Of a stretch of DNA of 12,362 bases, positions 1-5,572 are shown one piece after another. The stretch comes from UBA7703 sp034926785 (GTDB lineage: Bacteria > Bacillota > Clostridia > Christensenellales > CAG-138). The notes beneath the pieces are model-generated. The model made no database searches and was not told the DNA's origin. It saw only the letters and a program-made list of their open reading frames with translations. The stretch is from contig JAYFQU010000041.1 in the NCBI GenBank assembly GCA_034926785.1, positions 1-12,362 on the forward strand. Reading direction: 5' to 3'. The position numbers were made by a program, and so were the translations under genes. Numbering within the stretch: position 1 is the stretch's first letter; each line of letters opens with the position of its first letter.

Positions 1-129
1 GGGGGATATCGAAAATCCCCCATGTTCCTTCAAATTTGGCGATTCATTCGCCGAATTTGTGAAAAAATGGCGCGATTCGCGTCATTTTAACCCAAAGTAA
101 AACCCATCGGCAGAGTCCGCAGGACTTTG
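1..129. repeat. Structured intergenic repeat, left copy
   Basis: These bases match 12234-12362 in the same orientation, with one difference (A at 8 against T at 12241) and 121 identical bases from 9 to 129. The unit is a row of inverted repeats. The first is a GGGGGAT.T/AAATCCCCC stem at 1-21. The second is a CAAATTTGGCGA/TCGCCGAATTTG stem with a 5-base loop at about 32-60. The third is an AAAATGGCGC/GCGTCATTTT stem at about 65-89. The fourth is the first arm of the hairpin that ends at 137. There is no coding potential. The left copy carries a mismatch in its first stem. A dispersed, possibly RNA-structured intergenic element is the best reading; copy number elsewhere cannot be seen here. 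Confidence 0.85.
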
Positions 130-137
130 TCGATGGG
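94..137 (-). terminator. Intrinsic terminator of the tRNA cluster, inside the repeat
   Basis: Read on the minus strand, stem CCCATCG/CGATGGG (137-131 with 109-103) encloses a second stem AGTCC/GGACT with loop TGC. The outer stem is followed at once by TTTTACTTT (102-94). This is a Rho-independent terminator shape facing the tRNA genes. A smaller hairpin, GCAGACG/CGCCTGC (161-142), precedes it. The plus strand has no T-run after the stem, so termination should act leftward only. Confidence 0.65.
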
Positions 138-174
138 CTGAGCAGGCGTGTTACCGTCTGCTTTCGTCTCTCTT

Positions 175-248
175 TGGAGCAGGTAACGGGACTCGAACCC
201 GTGATCTCAGCTTGGAAGGCTAATGTGTTTCCGCTACACTATACCTGC
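175..248 (-). tRNA. tRNA-Gly(TCC)
   Basis: The cloverleaf is complete: acceptor GCAGGTA/TACCTGC, D-stem GTGT/ACAC, anticodon stem TTAGC/GCTGA with loop CTTCCAA (anticodon TCC, reading GGA/GGG), variable loop GATC, T-stem ACGGG/CCCGT and discriminator U73, as usual for bacterial Gly tRNAs. CCA is encoded. It is the last tRNA of the cluster and is separated from the preceding Gly gene by a strong terminator. It therefore depends on readthrough or on a promoter of its own, and no convincing promoter is visible at 249-288. Confidence 0.96.
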
Positions 249-277
249 TTGAACATATGCGTTTTTTCGGAGTATTC

Positions 278-332
278 GAAAAGAAAATCTCCATTCATCA
301 GCAGACAATCGCGTGTCCGCTTATGAATGGAG
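278..332 (-). terminator. Strong intrinsic terminator between the two Gly tRNA genes
   Basis: On the minus strand CTCCATTCAT (332-323) pairs perfectly with ATGAATGGAG (298-289). The stem continues, after one mismatched pair, with about 8 more pairs (GCGGACA against TGTCTGC plus one A-T) around a 6-base loop. ATTTTCTTTTC follows (288-278). The stem begins inside tRNA-Gly(GCC): it includes its last acceptor base, its discriminator and its CCA. Confidence 0.8.
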
Positions 333-403
333 CGGGAGACGGGGCTCGAACCCGCCACCTCAGCCTTGGCAAGGCTGCGCTCTACCAAATGAGCTACTCC
401 CGC
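328..403 (-). tRNA. tRNA-Gly(GCC)
   Basis: Acceptor GCGGGAG/CTCCCGC, D-stem GCTC/GAGC, anticodon stem CAGCC/GGCTG with loop TTGCCAA (anticodon GCC, reading GGC/GGU), T-stem GCGGG/CCCGT (one G-T pair), U73 and encoded CCA. Its 3' end doubles as the 5' arm of the terminator that follows. Confidence 0.97.
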
Positions 404-424
404 AAAGGAACCGGAGCGAAGGCT

Positions 425-510
425 TGGTGCGGGCGAAGGGACTTGAACCCATACGCCTTTCGGGCACCAGAACCTAAATCTGGCGCGTCTGCCAATTCCG
501 CCACACCCGC
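425..510 (-). tRNA. tRNA-Leu(TAG)
   Basis: An 86-base class II tRNA with acceptor GCGGGTG/CGCCCGC (one T-C mismatch or shifted pair near the middle), anticodon stem CCAGA/TCTGG with loop TTTAGGT (anticodon TAG, reading CUN, G37), a long variable arm (TGCCCGAAAGGCGT) and a TTCAAGT T-loop. Discriminator A73 and the CCA are encoded. The long variable arm and A73 fit leucine. Confidence 0.96.
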
Positions 511-538
511 ACACAGATCTAGTTCGGCAGAAAAAAAG

Positions 539-614
539 TGGTGATCCGCCGGAGGGTCGAACTCCGGACAACCTGATTAAAAGTCAGGTGCTCTACCAAC
601 TGAGCTAGCGGATC
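539..614 (-). tRNA. tRNA-Lys(TTT)
   Basis: Acceptor GATCCGC/GCGGATC, D-stem GCTC/GAGC, anticodon stem CCTGA/TCAGG with loop CTTTTAA (anticodon TTT, A37), T-stem CGGAG/CTCCG, A73 and encoded CCA. It reads AAA/AAG. With U36 and A37 it is an expected substrate of t6A37 formation, the pathway of the tsaE and tsaB genes in this window. Confidence 0.97.
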
Positions 615-622
615 ACGAAAAA

Positions 623-697
623 TGGCTGGGGTGGCAGGATTTGAACCTACGAGTGCCAGAGTCAAAGTCTGGTGCCTTACCGCTTGGCGACACCCCA
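623..697 (-). tRNA. tRNA-Gln(TTG)
   Basis: Acceptor TGGGGTG/CACCCCA, with the U1-A72 pair and G73 typical of bacterial tRNA-Gln. The anticodon stem is CCAGA/TCTGG with loop CTTTGAC (anticodon TTG), the T-stem GTAGG/CCTGC has one G-pair irregularity, and CCA is encoded. It reads CAA/CAG. Confidence 0.96.
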
Positions 698-719
698 TAG
701 TACGCAGTAAACAGTAAAA

Positions 720-797
720 TGGGGTGAGTAGTGGGACTCGAACCCACGACCTCCTGGGCCACAACCAGGCACTCTAACCAACTGAGCTATACCCACC
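720..797 (-). tRNA. tRNA-His(GTG)
   Basis: Acceptor GTGGGTA/TACTCAC (one G-T wobble), anticodon stem CCTGG/CCAGG with loop TTGTGGC (anticodon GTG), T-stem GTGGG/CCCAC, C73 and encoded CCA. Base 797 supplies the encoded G-1 opposite C73, the histidyl-tRNA synthetase identity element. U33-G34-U35 is the Tgt recognition triplet, so this tRNA should receive queuosine from the tgt and queA products encoded upstream. Confidence 0.97.
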
Positions 798-888
798 ATA
801 CCGGAAAAGCCGCCGTGCAACCAGCCTCTCGCCTTGAACCAACTTGCCCGACACCCTGACCCGAACCGCGCCGGGGTGCCGTGCAACT
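798..888. other. Long spacer between tRNA-Arg and tRNA-His with a 10-base repeat
   Basis: Other spacers in the cluster are roughly 8-80 bases; this one is 91. It carries GCCGTGCAAC twice in direct orientation (812-821 and 878-887). A GC-rich imperfect inverted repeat (ACCC..CCCG / CGGGGT, about 851-877) lies between them. No tRNA or reading frame is recognisable. Confidence 0.5.
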
Positions 889-965
889 TGGCGCGCCTGC
901 AGGGATTCGAACCCGGGACCTACGGCTTAGAAGGCCGTTGCTCTATCCAACTGAGCTACAGGCGC
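889..965 (-). tRNA. tRNA-Arg(TCT)
   Basis: Acceptor GCGCCTG/CAGGCGC, D-stem GCTC/GAGC, anticodon stem ACGGC/GCCGT with loop CTTCTAA (anticodon TCT, A37), G73 and encoded CCA. The T-stem CCGGG/CCCTG has a C-T mismatch at the second pair. It is the first gene after the promoter, with a leader of about 16 bases. It reads AGA/AGG and is an expected t6A37 substrate. Confidence 0.95.
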
Positions 966-987
966 AGGAAGCGAGTTCCGAAGATTA

Positions 988-1016
988 ATTATAGCGGCGA
1001 GGGGACGTTATGTCAA
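988..1016 (-). promoter_or_regulatory. Consensus sigma-A promoter of the tRNA cluster
   Basis: The minus strand reads TTGACA (1016-1011), a 17-base spacer and TATAAT (993-988), matching both hexamers perfectly at ideal spacing. T-rich blocks upstream (about 1025-1057) could act as an UP element. Transcription should start near 981, just before tRNA-Arg. Confidence 0.9.
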
Positions 1017-1122
1017 CCGAAATTGACAAAAAGATCGACGCAATTCTAGAAAAAATCAGATGCCAAATTGTCGTCTCACACATCCGCCCCGGCCGCCCGC
1101 GTGTGTCGCTATGCGTGTTCCG

Positions 1123-1626
1123 TTATGTATTCTTGCCGCAGCAGGCCTTGTATTTTTTGCCGCTGCCGCAGGGGCAGGGATCGTTGCGCCCAACCTTTGC
1201 CTCGCGCACAAAAATATTGCTCTGCCGGTACTCCTTGGCGATCTCCTTGCGTTTTTCCTCGCTCAGAATCGGCTCCCATTCCTTTAGGGTATAGAGCCAG
1301 TTCGCCTTGGCTTTGTGCATGTTGAAATAGAGCTTTTCAAAATCGATCTCCAGCTTCAGCGCACTATCCACGCCAAGCTTATCGAGGTTGACCTCCTTTT
1401 TCAGGCTGGAGTTGATGCCATCCAGAAAGCCCGCAAACTCCTCAACGCTCATGTTAAAGCGATCGGAAAGCTCCGCGTGCGTACCGCTAAGCTCTCCTGT
1501 ATTCTCGGTTAAAATTGCGCGGTAGGCCTCGGTCTCCTTGTCGAAGTAAGCGCTCCAAAAGGCGTCGTGCTCCGCCTGCTGCCGTTCGGTCTCTACGAGT
1601 TTTTGCCATTCTTCATACGGTTTCAT
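1123..1626 (-). CDS. SEC-C zinc-binding motif protein
   Basis: A 167-residue protein. Residues 1-140 look helical and soluble, with no signal peptide or membrane segment, and include a conserved-looking GFLDGINSSLK stretch (66-76). The last 20 residues are a SEC-C motif, CPCGSGKKYKACC (151-163), in which C151, C153, C162 and C163 (or a nearby residue) would bind Zn. In SecA the same motif contacts SecB and ribosomes, and in other small proteins it is an interaction or metal-binding tail. The ATG overlaps the rimI stop (ATGA), which fixes the start; a 16-residue upstream extension in frame would lie inside rimI. It is the last gene of the tRNA-modification operon. Specific function is unknown; a role at the ribosome or nascent chain is only a guess. 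Confidence 0.85.
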   Translation of the reverse strand: MKPYEEWQKLVETERQQAEHDAFWSAYFDKETEAYRAILTENTGELSGTHAELSDRFNMSVEEFAGFLDGINSSLKKEVNLDKLGVDSALKLEIDFEKLYFNMHKAKANWLYTLKEWEPILSEEKRKEIAKEYRQSNIFVREAKVGRNDPCPCGSGKKYKACCGKNT

Positions 1627-2102
1627 GTGTCCTGTCTCTCCCTGTCTATCGTTTGTTTGATGTCGTTGTTCCATAAAAGCAAGGCTCCCTCTCCCGTATC
1701 GGCATAGTATCCCGGGCGAAAGCCGTTTTGTTCAAATCCAAGCCGTTCGTACAGATGCCGGGCGATTGTATTCCCCTCGCGCACCTCCAGCGTCATCTTC
1801 TCCGCGCCACGCTGATAGGCGTGCTGCATCATCGCGAGCATCAACCGCTTCCCGCGGCCGTTCTGACGATATTCCGGCAGGATGGCGACATTGGTTATGT
1901 GTGCCTCTTCAAAAAGCACCCACATGCCGCCGTAGCCGGCGATCACGCCATCCGCCACCAAAACAAGATAGTGGGCTACGTCGTTTCGCAGTTCGCCAAG
2001 CAGTGCGAGTTTGGACCACGGCGAGCGGAAGCAGGTGCACTCAATCTCGTGCACACGATTCACATCCTGCCGTTCCATCGGGCGAATGATCTCCTGTTCC
2101 AA
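1623..2102 (-). CDS. rimI: Ribosomal protein S18 alanine N-acetyltransferase (RimI family)
   Basis: A 159-residue GNAT acetyltransferase. The acetyl-CoA loop RQNGRGKRL (79-87) fits the RxxGxG/A signature. LEVREGN (105-111) followed by LYERLGF (117-123) is the RimI pattern, with E106 and Y118 at the expected catalytic positions. RimI acetylates the N-terminus of ribosomal protein S18 in E. coli; RimI of Clostridia may have other targets. The start is a TTG, served by AAGGAGG located in the end of tsaB with an 11-base gap. Family N-termini begin at the IIRPM segment, so the later ATG (codon 9) would cut into the fold. It sits 6 bases after tsaB, the usual tsaB-rimI pairing, and overlaps the next gene by 4 bases. 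Confidence 0.9.
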   Translation of the reverse strand: MEQEIIRPMERQDVNRVHEIECTCFRSPWSKLALLGELRNDVAHYLVLVADGVIAGYGGMWVLFEEAHITNVAILPEYRQNGRGKRLMLAMMQHAYQRGAEKMTLEVREGNTIARHLYERLGFEQNGFRPGYYADTGEGALLLWNNDIKQTIDRERQDT

Positions 2103-2108
2103 AACCGG

Positions 2109-2729
2109 TTACGCCTCCTTGGATGGATTTTGCCGCAGGCGTTCCGCCTGTGATGCGCGCAGATAGATCGGTTCCACCTCAGCCTGCGCGCCATCGAGCC
2201 GCTGCAAGGCAATCAGGCCAACCTCCTTTGCGCGCGGATGGCTGACCGTTGCCGCATGCGTGTCGCCAACATACACCGTGTTTTCGGGGAGGCCGGAGAC
2301 AAACGCCGATATCTCCGCCGCACACGGGGCAACAATCTCCCTCCCCGCCTGATAGAGCGCGGCGTATGCATTTCCGTTTCGCGCGTCAATCAGGGCGCAG
2401 ACCGGCCTCTCGTGTTCCTTGGCCGAAGCGGCAAGCGTACACAGGGCATCCACGGGAACGATCCTTTTCCCCGTCGCAAATGCCAGCGCATTAACGAGGC
2501 TGACGCCGATACGTACCCCTGTAAACGAGCCGGGGCCGATATCTACCGCAAAATAGTCCACCTGCGAAATTTGCAGTCCGTTTTCTTCTAATAGTTGCTC
2601 GATCATTGGCAGCGCGGTTTCGGCGTGTTTCTTTCCCGCGTCGGCATCCCACTCGGCGATCAGGGCGCCGTCGCGAAAGACCGCGGCGGTCGCGACGGCG
2701 GCGGTGGTGTCCAGCGAAAGCAGGATCAT
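2109..2729 (-). CDS. tsaB: tRNA t6A37 synthesis protein TsaB
   Basis: A 206-residue protein of the ASKHA-fold TsaB family. The hallmark GPGSFTGVRIG lies at 65-75, the N-terminus MILLSLDTT is the typical first strand, and VEPIYLRASQAE near the end is the family's C-terminal signature. TsaB forms a heterodimer with TsaD and, with TsaE, transfers threonylcarbamoyl from the TsaC product to A37 of tRNAs reading ANN codons. tsaD and tsaC are not in this window. The ATG overlaps the tsaE stop (ATGA). An in-frame extension of 44 residues upstream is GC-rich and lies inside tsaE, so it is rejected as start. Confidence 0.96.
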   Translation of the reverse strand: MILLSLDTTAAVATAAVFRDGALIAEWDADAGKKHAETALPMIEQLLEENGLQISQVDYFAVDIGPGSFTGVRIGVSLVNALAFATGKRIVPVDALCTLAASAKEHERPVCALIDARNGNAYAALYQAGREIVAPCAAEISAFVSGLPENTVYVGDTHAATVSHPRAKEVGLIALQRLDGAQAEVEPIYLRASQAERLRQNPSKEA

Positions 2730-3172
2730 AGAGCGCCCACCACCCTCTCGTAAGCCGCGCCATGTGGAATGAGCCGCACCTCGCGCGGGTCGTCCCCGCT
2801 CCCAGCCAGGCACAGTTCCAGCCGTTCCTTTGGCAGCGCCTCCGGGACACGCTCCGCCCACTCCAGAACGACGACAGCGTTCTGGGCCAGATAGTCGTCA
2901 AACCCGATGGCGAAAAGCTCCTCCGCACTGCCAAGCCGATAGGCGTCAAAATGGATCAGTTTCGGTTTCGTTTCATATTCATGCACAATCGTGAATGTGG
3001 GCGAACGGACTTCGCTCGTGCCCGCCTCCGCGCCCATGCCGCGCACCAGCGCGGTCTTTCCCGCGCCGAGATCGCCATAGAGCGCGACAAACGACGGCAC
3101 GGGCAGCGCGCGGATCAGCCGCCGTCCGAGCGATTCCGTCTCTAATTCGGTTGCACAGATTAACGTTTTCAA
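2726..3172 (-). CDS. tsaE: tRNA t6A37 synthesis ATPase TsaE
   Basis: A 148-residue P-loop ATPase of usual family length. Walker A is GDLGAGKT (33-40), the SPTF segment (57-60) and HFDAYRL (74-80) are family signatures, and VLEWAERV (102-109) is the Walker-B-like strand. TsaE binds the TsaBD complex and its ATP hydrolysis is needed for repeated rounds of t6A synthesis. The start is TTG, overlapping the tgt stop as TTGA. No ATG is available near the family N-terminus, and MKTLI at the TTG aligns well with relatives. The ribosome site upstream is weak (GGAAG), suggesting coupling to tgt translation. Confidence 0.95.
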   Translation of the reverse strand: MKTLICATELETESLGRRLIRALPVPSFVALYGDLGAGKTALVRGMGAEAGTSEVRSPTFTIVHEYETKPKLIHFDAYRLGSAEELFAIGFDDYLAQNAVVVLEWAERVPEALPKERLELCLAGSGDDPREVRLIPHGAAYERVVGAL

Positions 3173-4314
3173 TTGCTTCCAATCGCCCCGGAAGGCGCGT
3201 CGTAAATGCCCTGTTCCAGCAGCTCGCGTGAGAAATCGCCAAAGCGATCCTCCCGAATTGCATGGCGAACCTCCTCCATCAGCTTGAGGGAGAATCGGAG
3301 GTTATGCATGGTCAGGAGCTGCGCGCCCAGAATTTCTTTTTCTTTGATCAGGTGTCTAAGGTATGCGCGCGTAAAATTCTGGCAGCAATAGCAGTCGCAG
3401 CCCTCTTCCAGAGGCGTAAAATCATGCTCGTATTTCGCGTTTTTCAGCGTCATACGCCCGTGCCGGGTCAGCGCCATGCCGTTTCTTCCAGCGCGGGTCT
3501 GCAGCACGCAGTCAAACATATCCACCCCGCGCAACACGCCTTCCAGCAGGCAGTCCGGGCTGCCGACGCCCATTAGATAACGCGGCTTGTTCTCCGGCAT
3601 ATAGGGCATCATGGTCTCGAGCATCTCGTACATAACGCTCTTCGGCTCGCCAACACTTAATCCGCCTATGCCGAAACCGGGAAAACCCATGTCGGTGATC
3701 GTCTTCGCACTCTGAATGCGCAGATCCCCAAACATGCCGCCCTGCACAATACCAAACAGGGCTTGATCCTCGCGTGTGTGCGCATTCTTGCAACGCTCCG
3801 CCCAGCGGTGCGTCCGCTCCATTGCGCCAATGGTATAATTCCGGTCACTCGGATACGGCGCGCACTCGTCGAAGCACATTGCGATATCCGCGCCAAGCGA
3901 CTGCTCAATTTCCATGACGGATTCCGGTGTGAAAAAATGTTTGCTTCCGTCGATATGAGAGCGAAACATCACGCCATCTTCCCGAATATCGTTGATCTTT
4001 GCAAGCGAAAACACCTGAAATCCGCCGCTGTCGGTCAAAATTGGCCGCTCCCAGCGCATAAACTGATGCAGCCCGCCCGCCTCCGCAACAAGCTTATGCC
4101 CCGGCCGCAGATAGAGGTGGTAGGTGTTGCCGAGGATGATGTTCGCGTTGACATCCAGCAAGTCGCGCGGGGTCATCGCCTTCACGGTCGCCTGCGTCCC
4201 TACGGGCATGTAGATCGGTGTTTCGATGTCGCCGTGCGGTGTATGAAGCACGCCATGGCGTGCGCCGGTCTGCTTGCAAATGTGCTTTAATTCGAATGTA
4301 AAAGGGGTTGCCAT
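3169..4314 (-). CDS. tgt: Queuine/preQ1 tRNA-ribosyltransferase
   Basis: A 381-residue TIM-barrel enzyme that replaces G34 of GUN-anticodon tRNAs (Asp, Asn, His, Tyr) with preQ1. D95 in TDSGGFQ and D268 in MFDCV are the expected general acid/base and nucleophile. QGG at 191-193 and GGLSVGE at 217-223 are substrate-pocket signatures. The Zn site is C306, C308, C311 (CDCYCC) and H337. The ATG beginning MATPFTFE is chosen because bacterial Tgt starts at this point; a TTG 8 codons earlier is possible but has no better ribosome site. It follows queA by 34 bases, with no terminator between them. yajC, which often follows tgt, is absent. Confidence 0.97.
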   Translation of the reverse strand: MATPFTFELKHICKQTGARHGVLHTPHGDIETPIYMPVGTQATVKAMTPRDLLDVNANIILGNTYHLYLRPGHKLVAEAGGLHQFMRWERPILTDSGGFQVFSLAKINDIREDGVMFRSHIDGSKHFFTPESVMEIEQSLGADIAMCFDECAPYPSDRNYTIGAMERTHRWAERCKNAHTREDQALFGIVQGGMFGDLRIQSAKTITDMGFPGFGIGGLSVGEPKSVMYEMLETMMPYMPENKPRYLMGVGSPDCLLEGVLRGVDMFDCVLQTRAGRNGMALTRHGRMTLKNAKYEHDFTPLEEGCDCYCCQNFTRAYLRHLIKEKEILGAQLLTMHNLRFSLKLMEEVRHAIREDRFGDFSRELLEQGIYDAPSGAIGSN

Positions 4315-4348
4315 ATGGCGTTTTACCTGTACTTCCAATATAATATTA

Positions 4349-5374
4349 CTATAGAATTAACATTGCATCGCCAAAACTGAAAAAACGATATCGTTCCTGA
4401 ATTGCGTGCTCATAGCACCGCAGCGCCTCTTCGCGACCCATAAATGCGGAGATGAGCATCAGCAGCGTGGACTCCGGCAAATGAAAGTTGGTGATCAGCG
4501 CATCAATTGCCTTGAACCGATAGCCGGGCGTGATGTAGATGCCCGTCCAGTCGCTGCCTGCGTGAACGATACCCTGGCCATCGGTTACGCTTTCAAGCGT
4601 TCGGCAGCTTGTGGTGCCGACGGCAAAGATTCTGCCTCCATTCTTTCTAACCGCGTTGATCCGGTCTGCCGCCTCGTTCGAGACCTCGTAATACTCCTTA
4701 TGCATCACGTGATCCTCAATGTTCTTTTCTGCAACCGGGCGAAAGGTACCAAGGCCGACATGCAGCAGAACGTCTGCGATTCCCGTTCCCTGCGCGCTGA
4801 TTTTTTCAAGCAGTTCTTTCGTGAAATGCAATCCCGCCGTTGGCGCAGCTGCAGAACCGTTGATTTCAGCATAGACCGTTTGATAACGGTTCTTGTCCTC
4901 CAGACGTTCGGTGATATAGGGCGGCAGCGGCATCTGTCCCGCGCGATCCAGCACTTCTTCAAAAATACCTTCATAAAGAAGCTCGATCGTTTTCCCGCCG
5001 TCGGCCTCGGTATCCCCGAGCACGCGCATGCCGAGTTCGTCGTTGACGCGGTATTCCCGCCCGACAACAGCCCTGCGCGCCGGGCGCGCCAGACATTCCC
5101 AGGTTTTTTCGCCCGTTCTTTTTAAAAGTAGAAACTCCATGCTGCCGCCCGTATCCAACCGCGTCGCATAGAGCCTGGCGGGCAAAACCCGCGTGTTATT
5201 GCGAACCAAAATATCGTTTGGCCGAATAAATCGCGCGATTTCGGAGAACACGCAGTCCTCTATTCTTCCGGTAGCGCGGTCATACACCAATAGCCGCGAT
5301 GCGGAACGGTCCGCAATCGGCGTCTGCGCGATGAGTTCTTTGGGCAGTTCATACGTAAAGTCGCTGGTGTGCAT
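4349..5374 (-). CDS. queA: S-adenosylmethionine:tRNA ribosyltransferase-isomerase
   Basis: A 341-residue enzyme, the usual length for Bacillota. It transfers and isomerises the ribosyl part of S-adenosylmethionine onto preQ1 in tRNA, giving epoxyqueuosine. Family signatures are the N-terminal FTYELPKELIAQ (6-17), LVRNNTRVLPARL (56-68), SAAAPTAGLHFT (174-185), HVGLGTFRPV (205-214) and TNFHLPESTLLML (295-307). The ATG with AAAGGA 9 bases upstream is chosen; an in-frame ATG three codons earlier would abut that ribosome site. It is the first gene of the modification operon, with a promoter about 60 bases upstream. Confidence 0.97.
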   Translation of the reverse strand: MHTSDFTYELPKELIAQTPIADRSASRLLVYDRATGRIEDCVFSEIARFIRPNDILVRNNTRVLPARLYATRLDTGGSMEFLLLKRTGEKTWECLARPARRAVVGREYRVNDELGMRVLGDTEADGGKTIELLYEGIFEEVLDRAGQMPLPPYITERLEDKNRYQTVYAEINGSAAAPTAGLHFTKELLEKISAQGTGIADVLLHVGLGTFRPVAEKNIEDHVMHKEYYEVSNEAADRINAVRKNGGRIFAVGTTSCRTLESVTDGQGIVHAGSDWTGIYITPGYRFKAIDALITNFHLPESTLLMLISAFMGREEALRCYEHAIQERYRFFSFGDAMLIL

Positions 5375-5436
5375 GTTAATCATTCCTTTAATCCGCGCAA
5401 AATCCACCCGACAAAGGGGGCTACGCCGACCGAAGT

Positions 5437-5465
5437 ATTATAACGGAAAGTATCTGTTATTGCAA
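5437..5465 (-). promoter_or_regulatory. Promoter of the queA operon
   Basis: The minus strand reads TTGCAA (5465-5460), a 17-base spacer and TATAAT (5442-5437). The -10 is perfect and the -35 matches 4 of 6 bases. The predicted start near 5430 gives a leader of about 56 bases. No preQ1 riboswitch fold is evident in that leader. Confidence 0.75.
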
Positions 5466-5536
5466 GTTTCAACGGTTTCTCTGACTGATTCGAGTGATTT
5501 ATCAAGTGTTTTTTCAAATTGTTCGGGTTTGATCAT
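5438..5536 (-). CDS. Possible 32-residue small protein upstream of queA
   Basis: An ATG-to-TAA frame of 32 codons encodes a charged, helix-prone peptide beginning MIKPEQFEKTLDKSLE and ending NNRYFPL. It has no membrane segment. Its codons are AT-rich compared with the neighbouring genes. No good Shine-Dalgarno precedes it (GCGGACGG directly before ATG), and the last codons overlap the queA promoter hexamers. Chance is a real possibility; it is listed because the reading frame looks protein-like and fills an otherwise empty stretch. Confidence 0.2.
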   Translation of the reverse strand: MIKPEQFEKTLDKSLESVRETVETCNNRYFPL

Positions 5537-5550
5537 CCGTCCGCGCTGAT

Positions 5551-5572
5551 TTTACATCGATTTGACATTTTC
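5551..5572 (+). promoter_or_regulatory. Candidate Pho box in front of pstS
   Basis: TTTACAT (5551-5557) and TTGACAT (5562-5568) form a direct repeat with an 11-base period, matching the TT(A/C/T)ACA repeats bound by PhoP and the 11-base phasing of PhoB sites. The second unit could also serve as a -35, but no good -10 lies 17 bases on. TATTTT (5575-5580) and TATGCT (5599-5604) are the possible -10 hexamers. An activator-dependent promoter would explain the poor core elements. Confidence 0.45.

Noticed and set aside
1..137. CRISPR array
   Set aside because: The hairpins are not a regular series of identical repeats with unique spacers, and no cas genes are present.
257..1049. Short open frames across the tRNA cluster
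   Set aside because: They run over the tRNA genes on either strand, lack ribosome sites and have no family features; the T-loop and anticodon arms explain the sequence.
1060..1122. Terminator after the SEC-C gene
   Set aside because: CACAC/GTGTG arms exist around a GC-rich loop, but the T-run lies over 20 bases further on, so it does not have terminator geometry.
1728..4290. Long plus-strand open frames opposite rimI, tsaB and tgt
   Set aside because: They are antisense to well-recognised genes, and their cysteine/arginine-rich composition is that of complementary frames.
4315..4348. Internal promoter before tgt
   Set aside because: The gap is AT-rich with TATA-like strings, but no -35 at proper spacing could be found; readthrough from queA suffices.
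5375..5430. preQ1 riboswitch in the queA leader
   Set aside because: The short leader shows no small hairpin plus A-rich tail pseudoknot as in preQ1 switches; only a GC-rich stretch and the ribosome site are visible.
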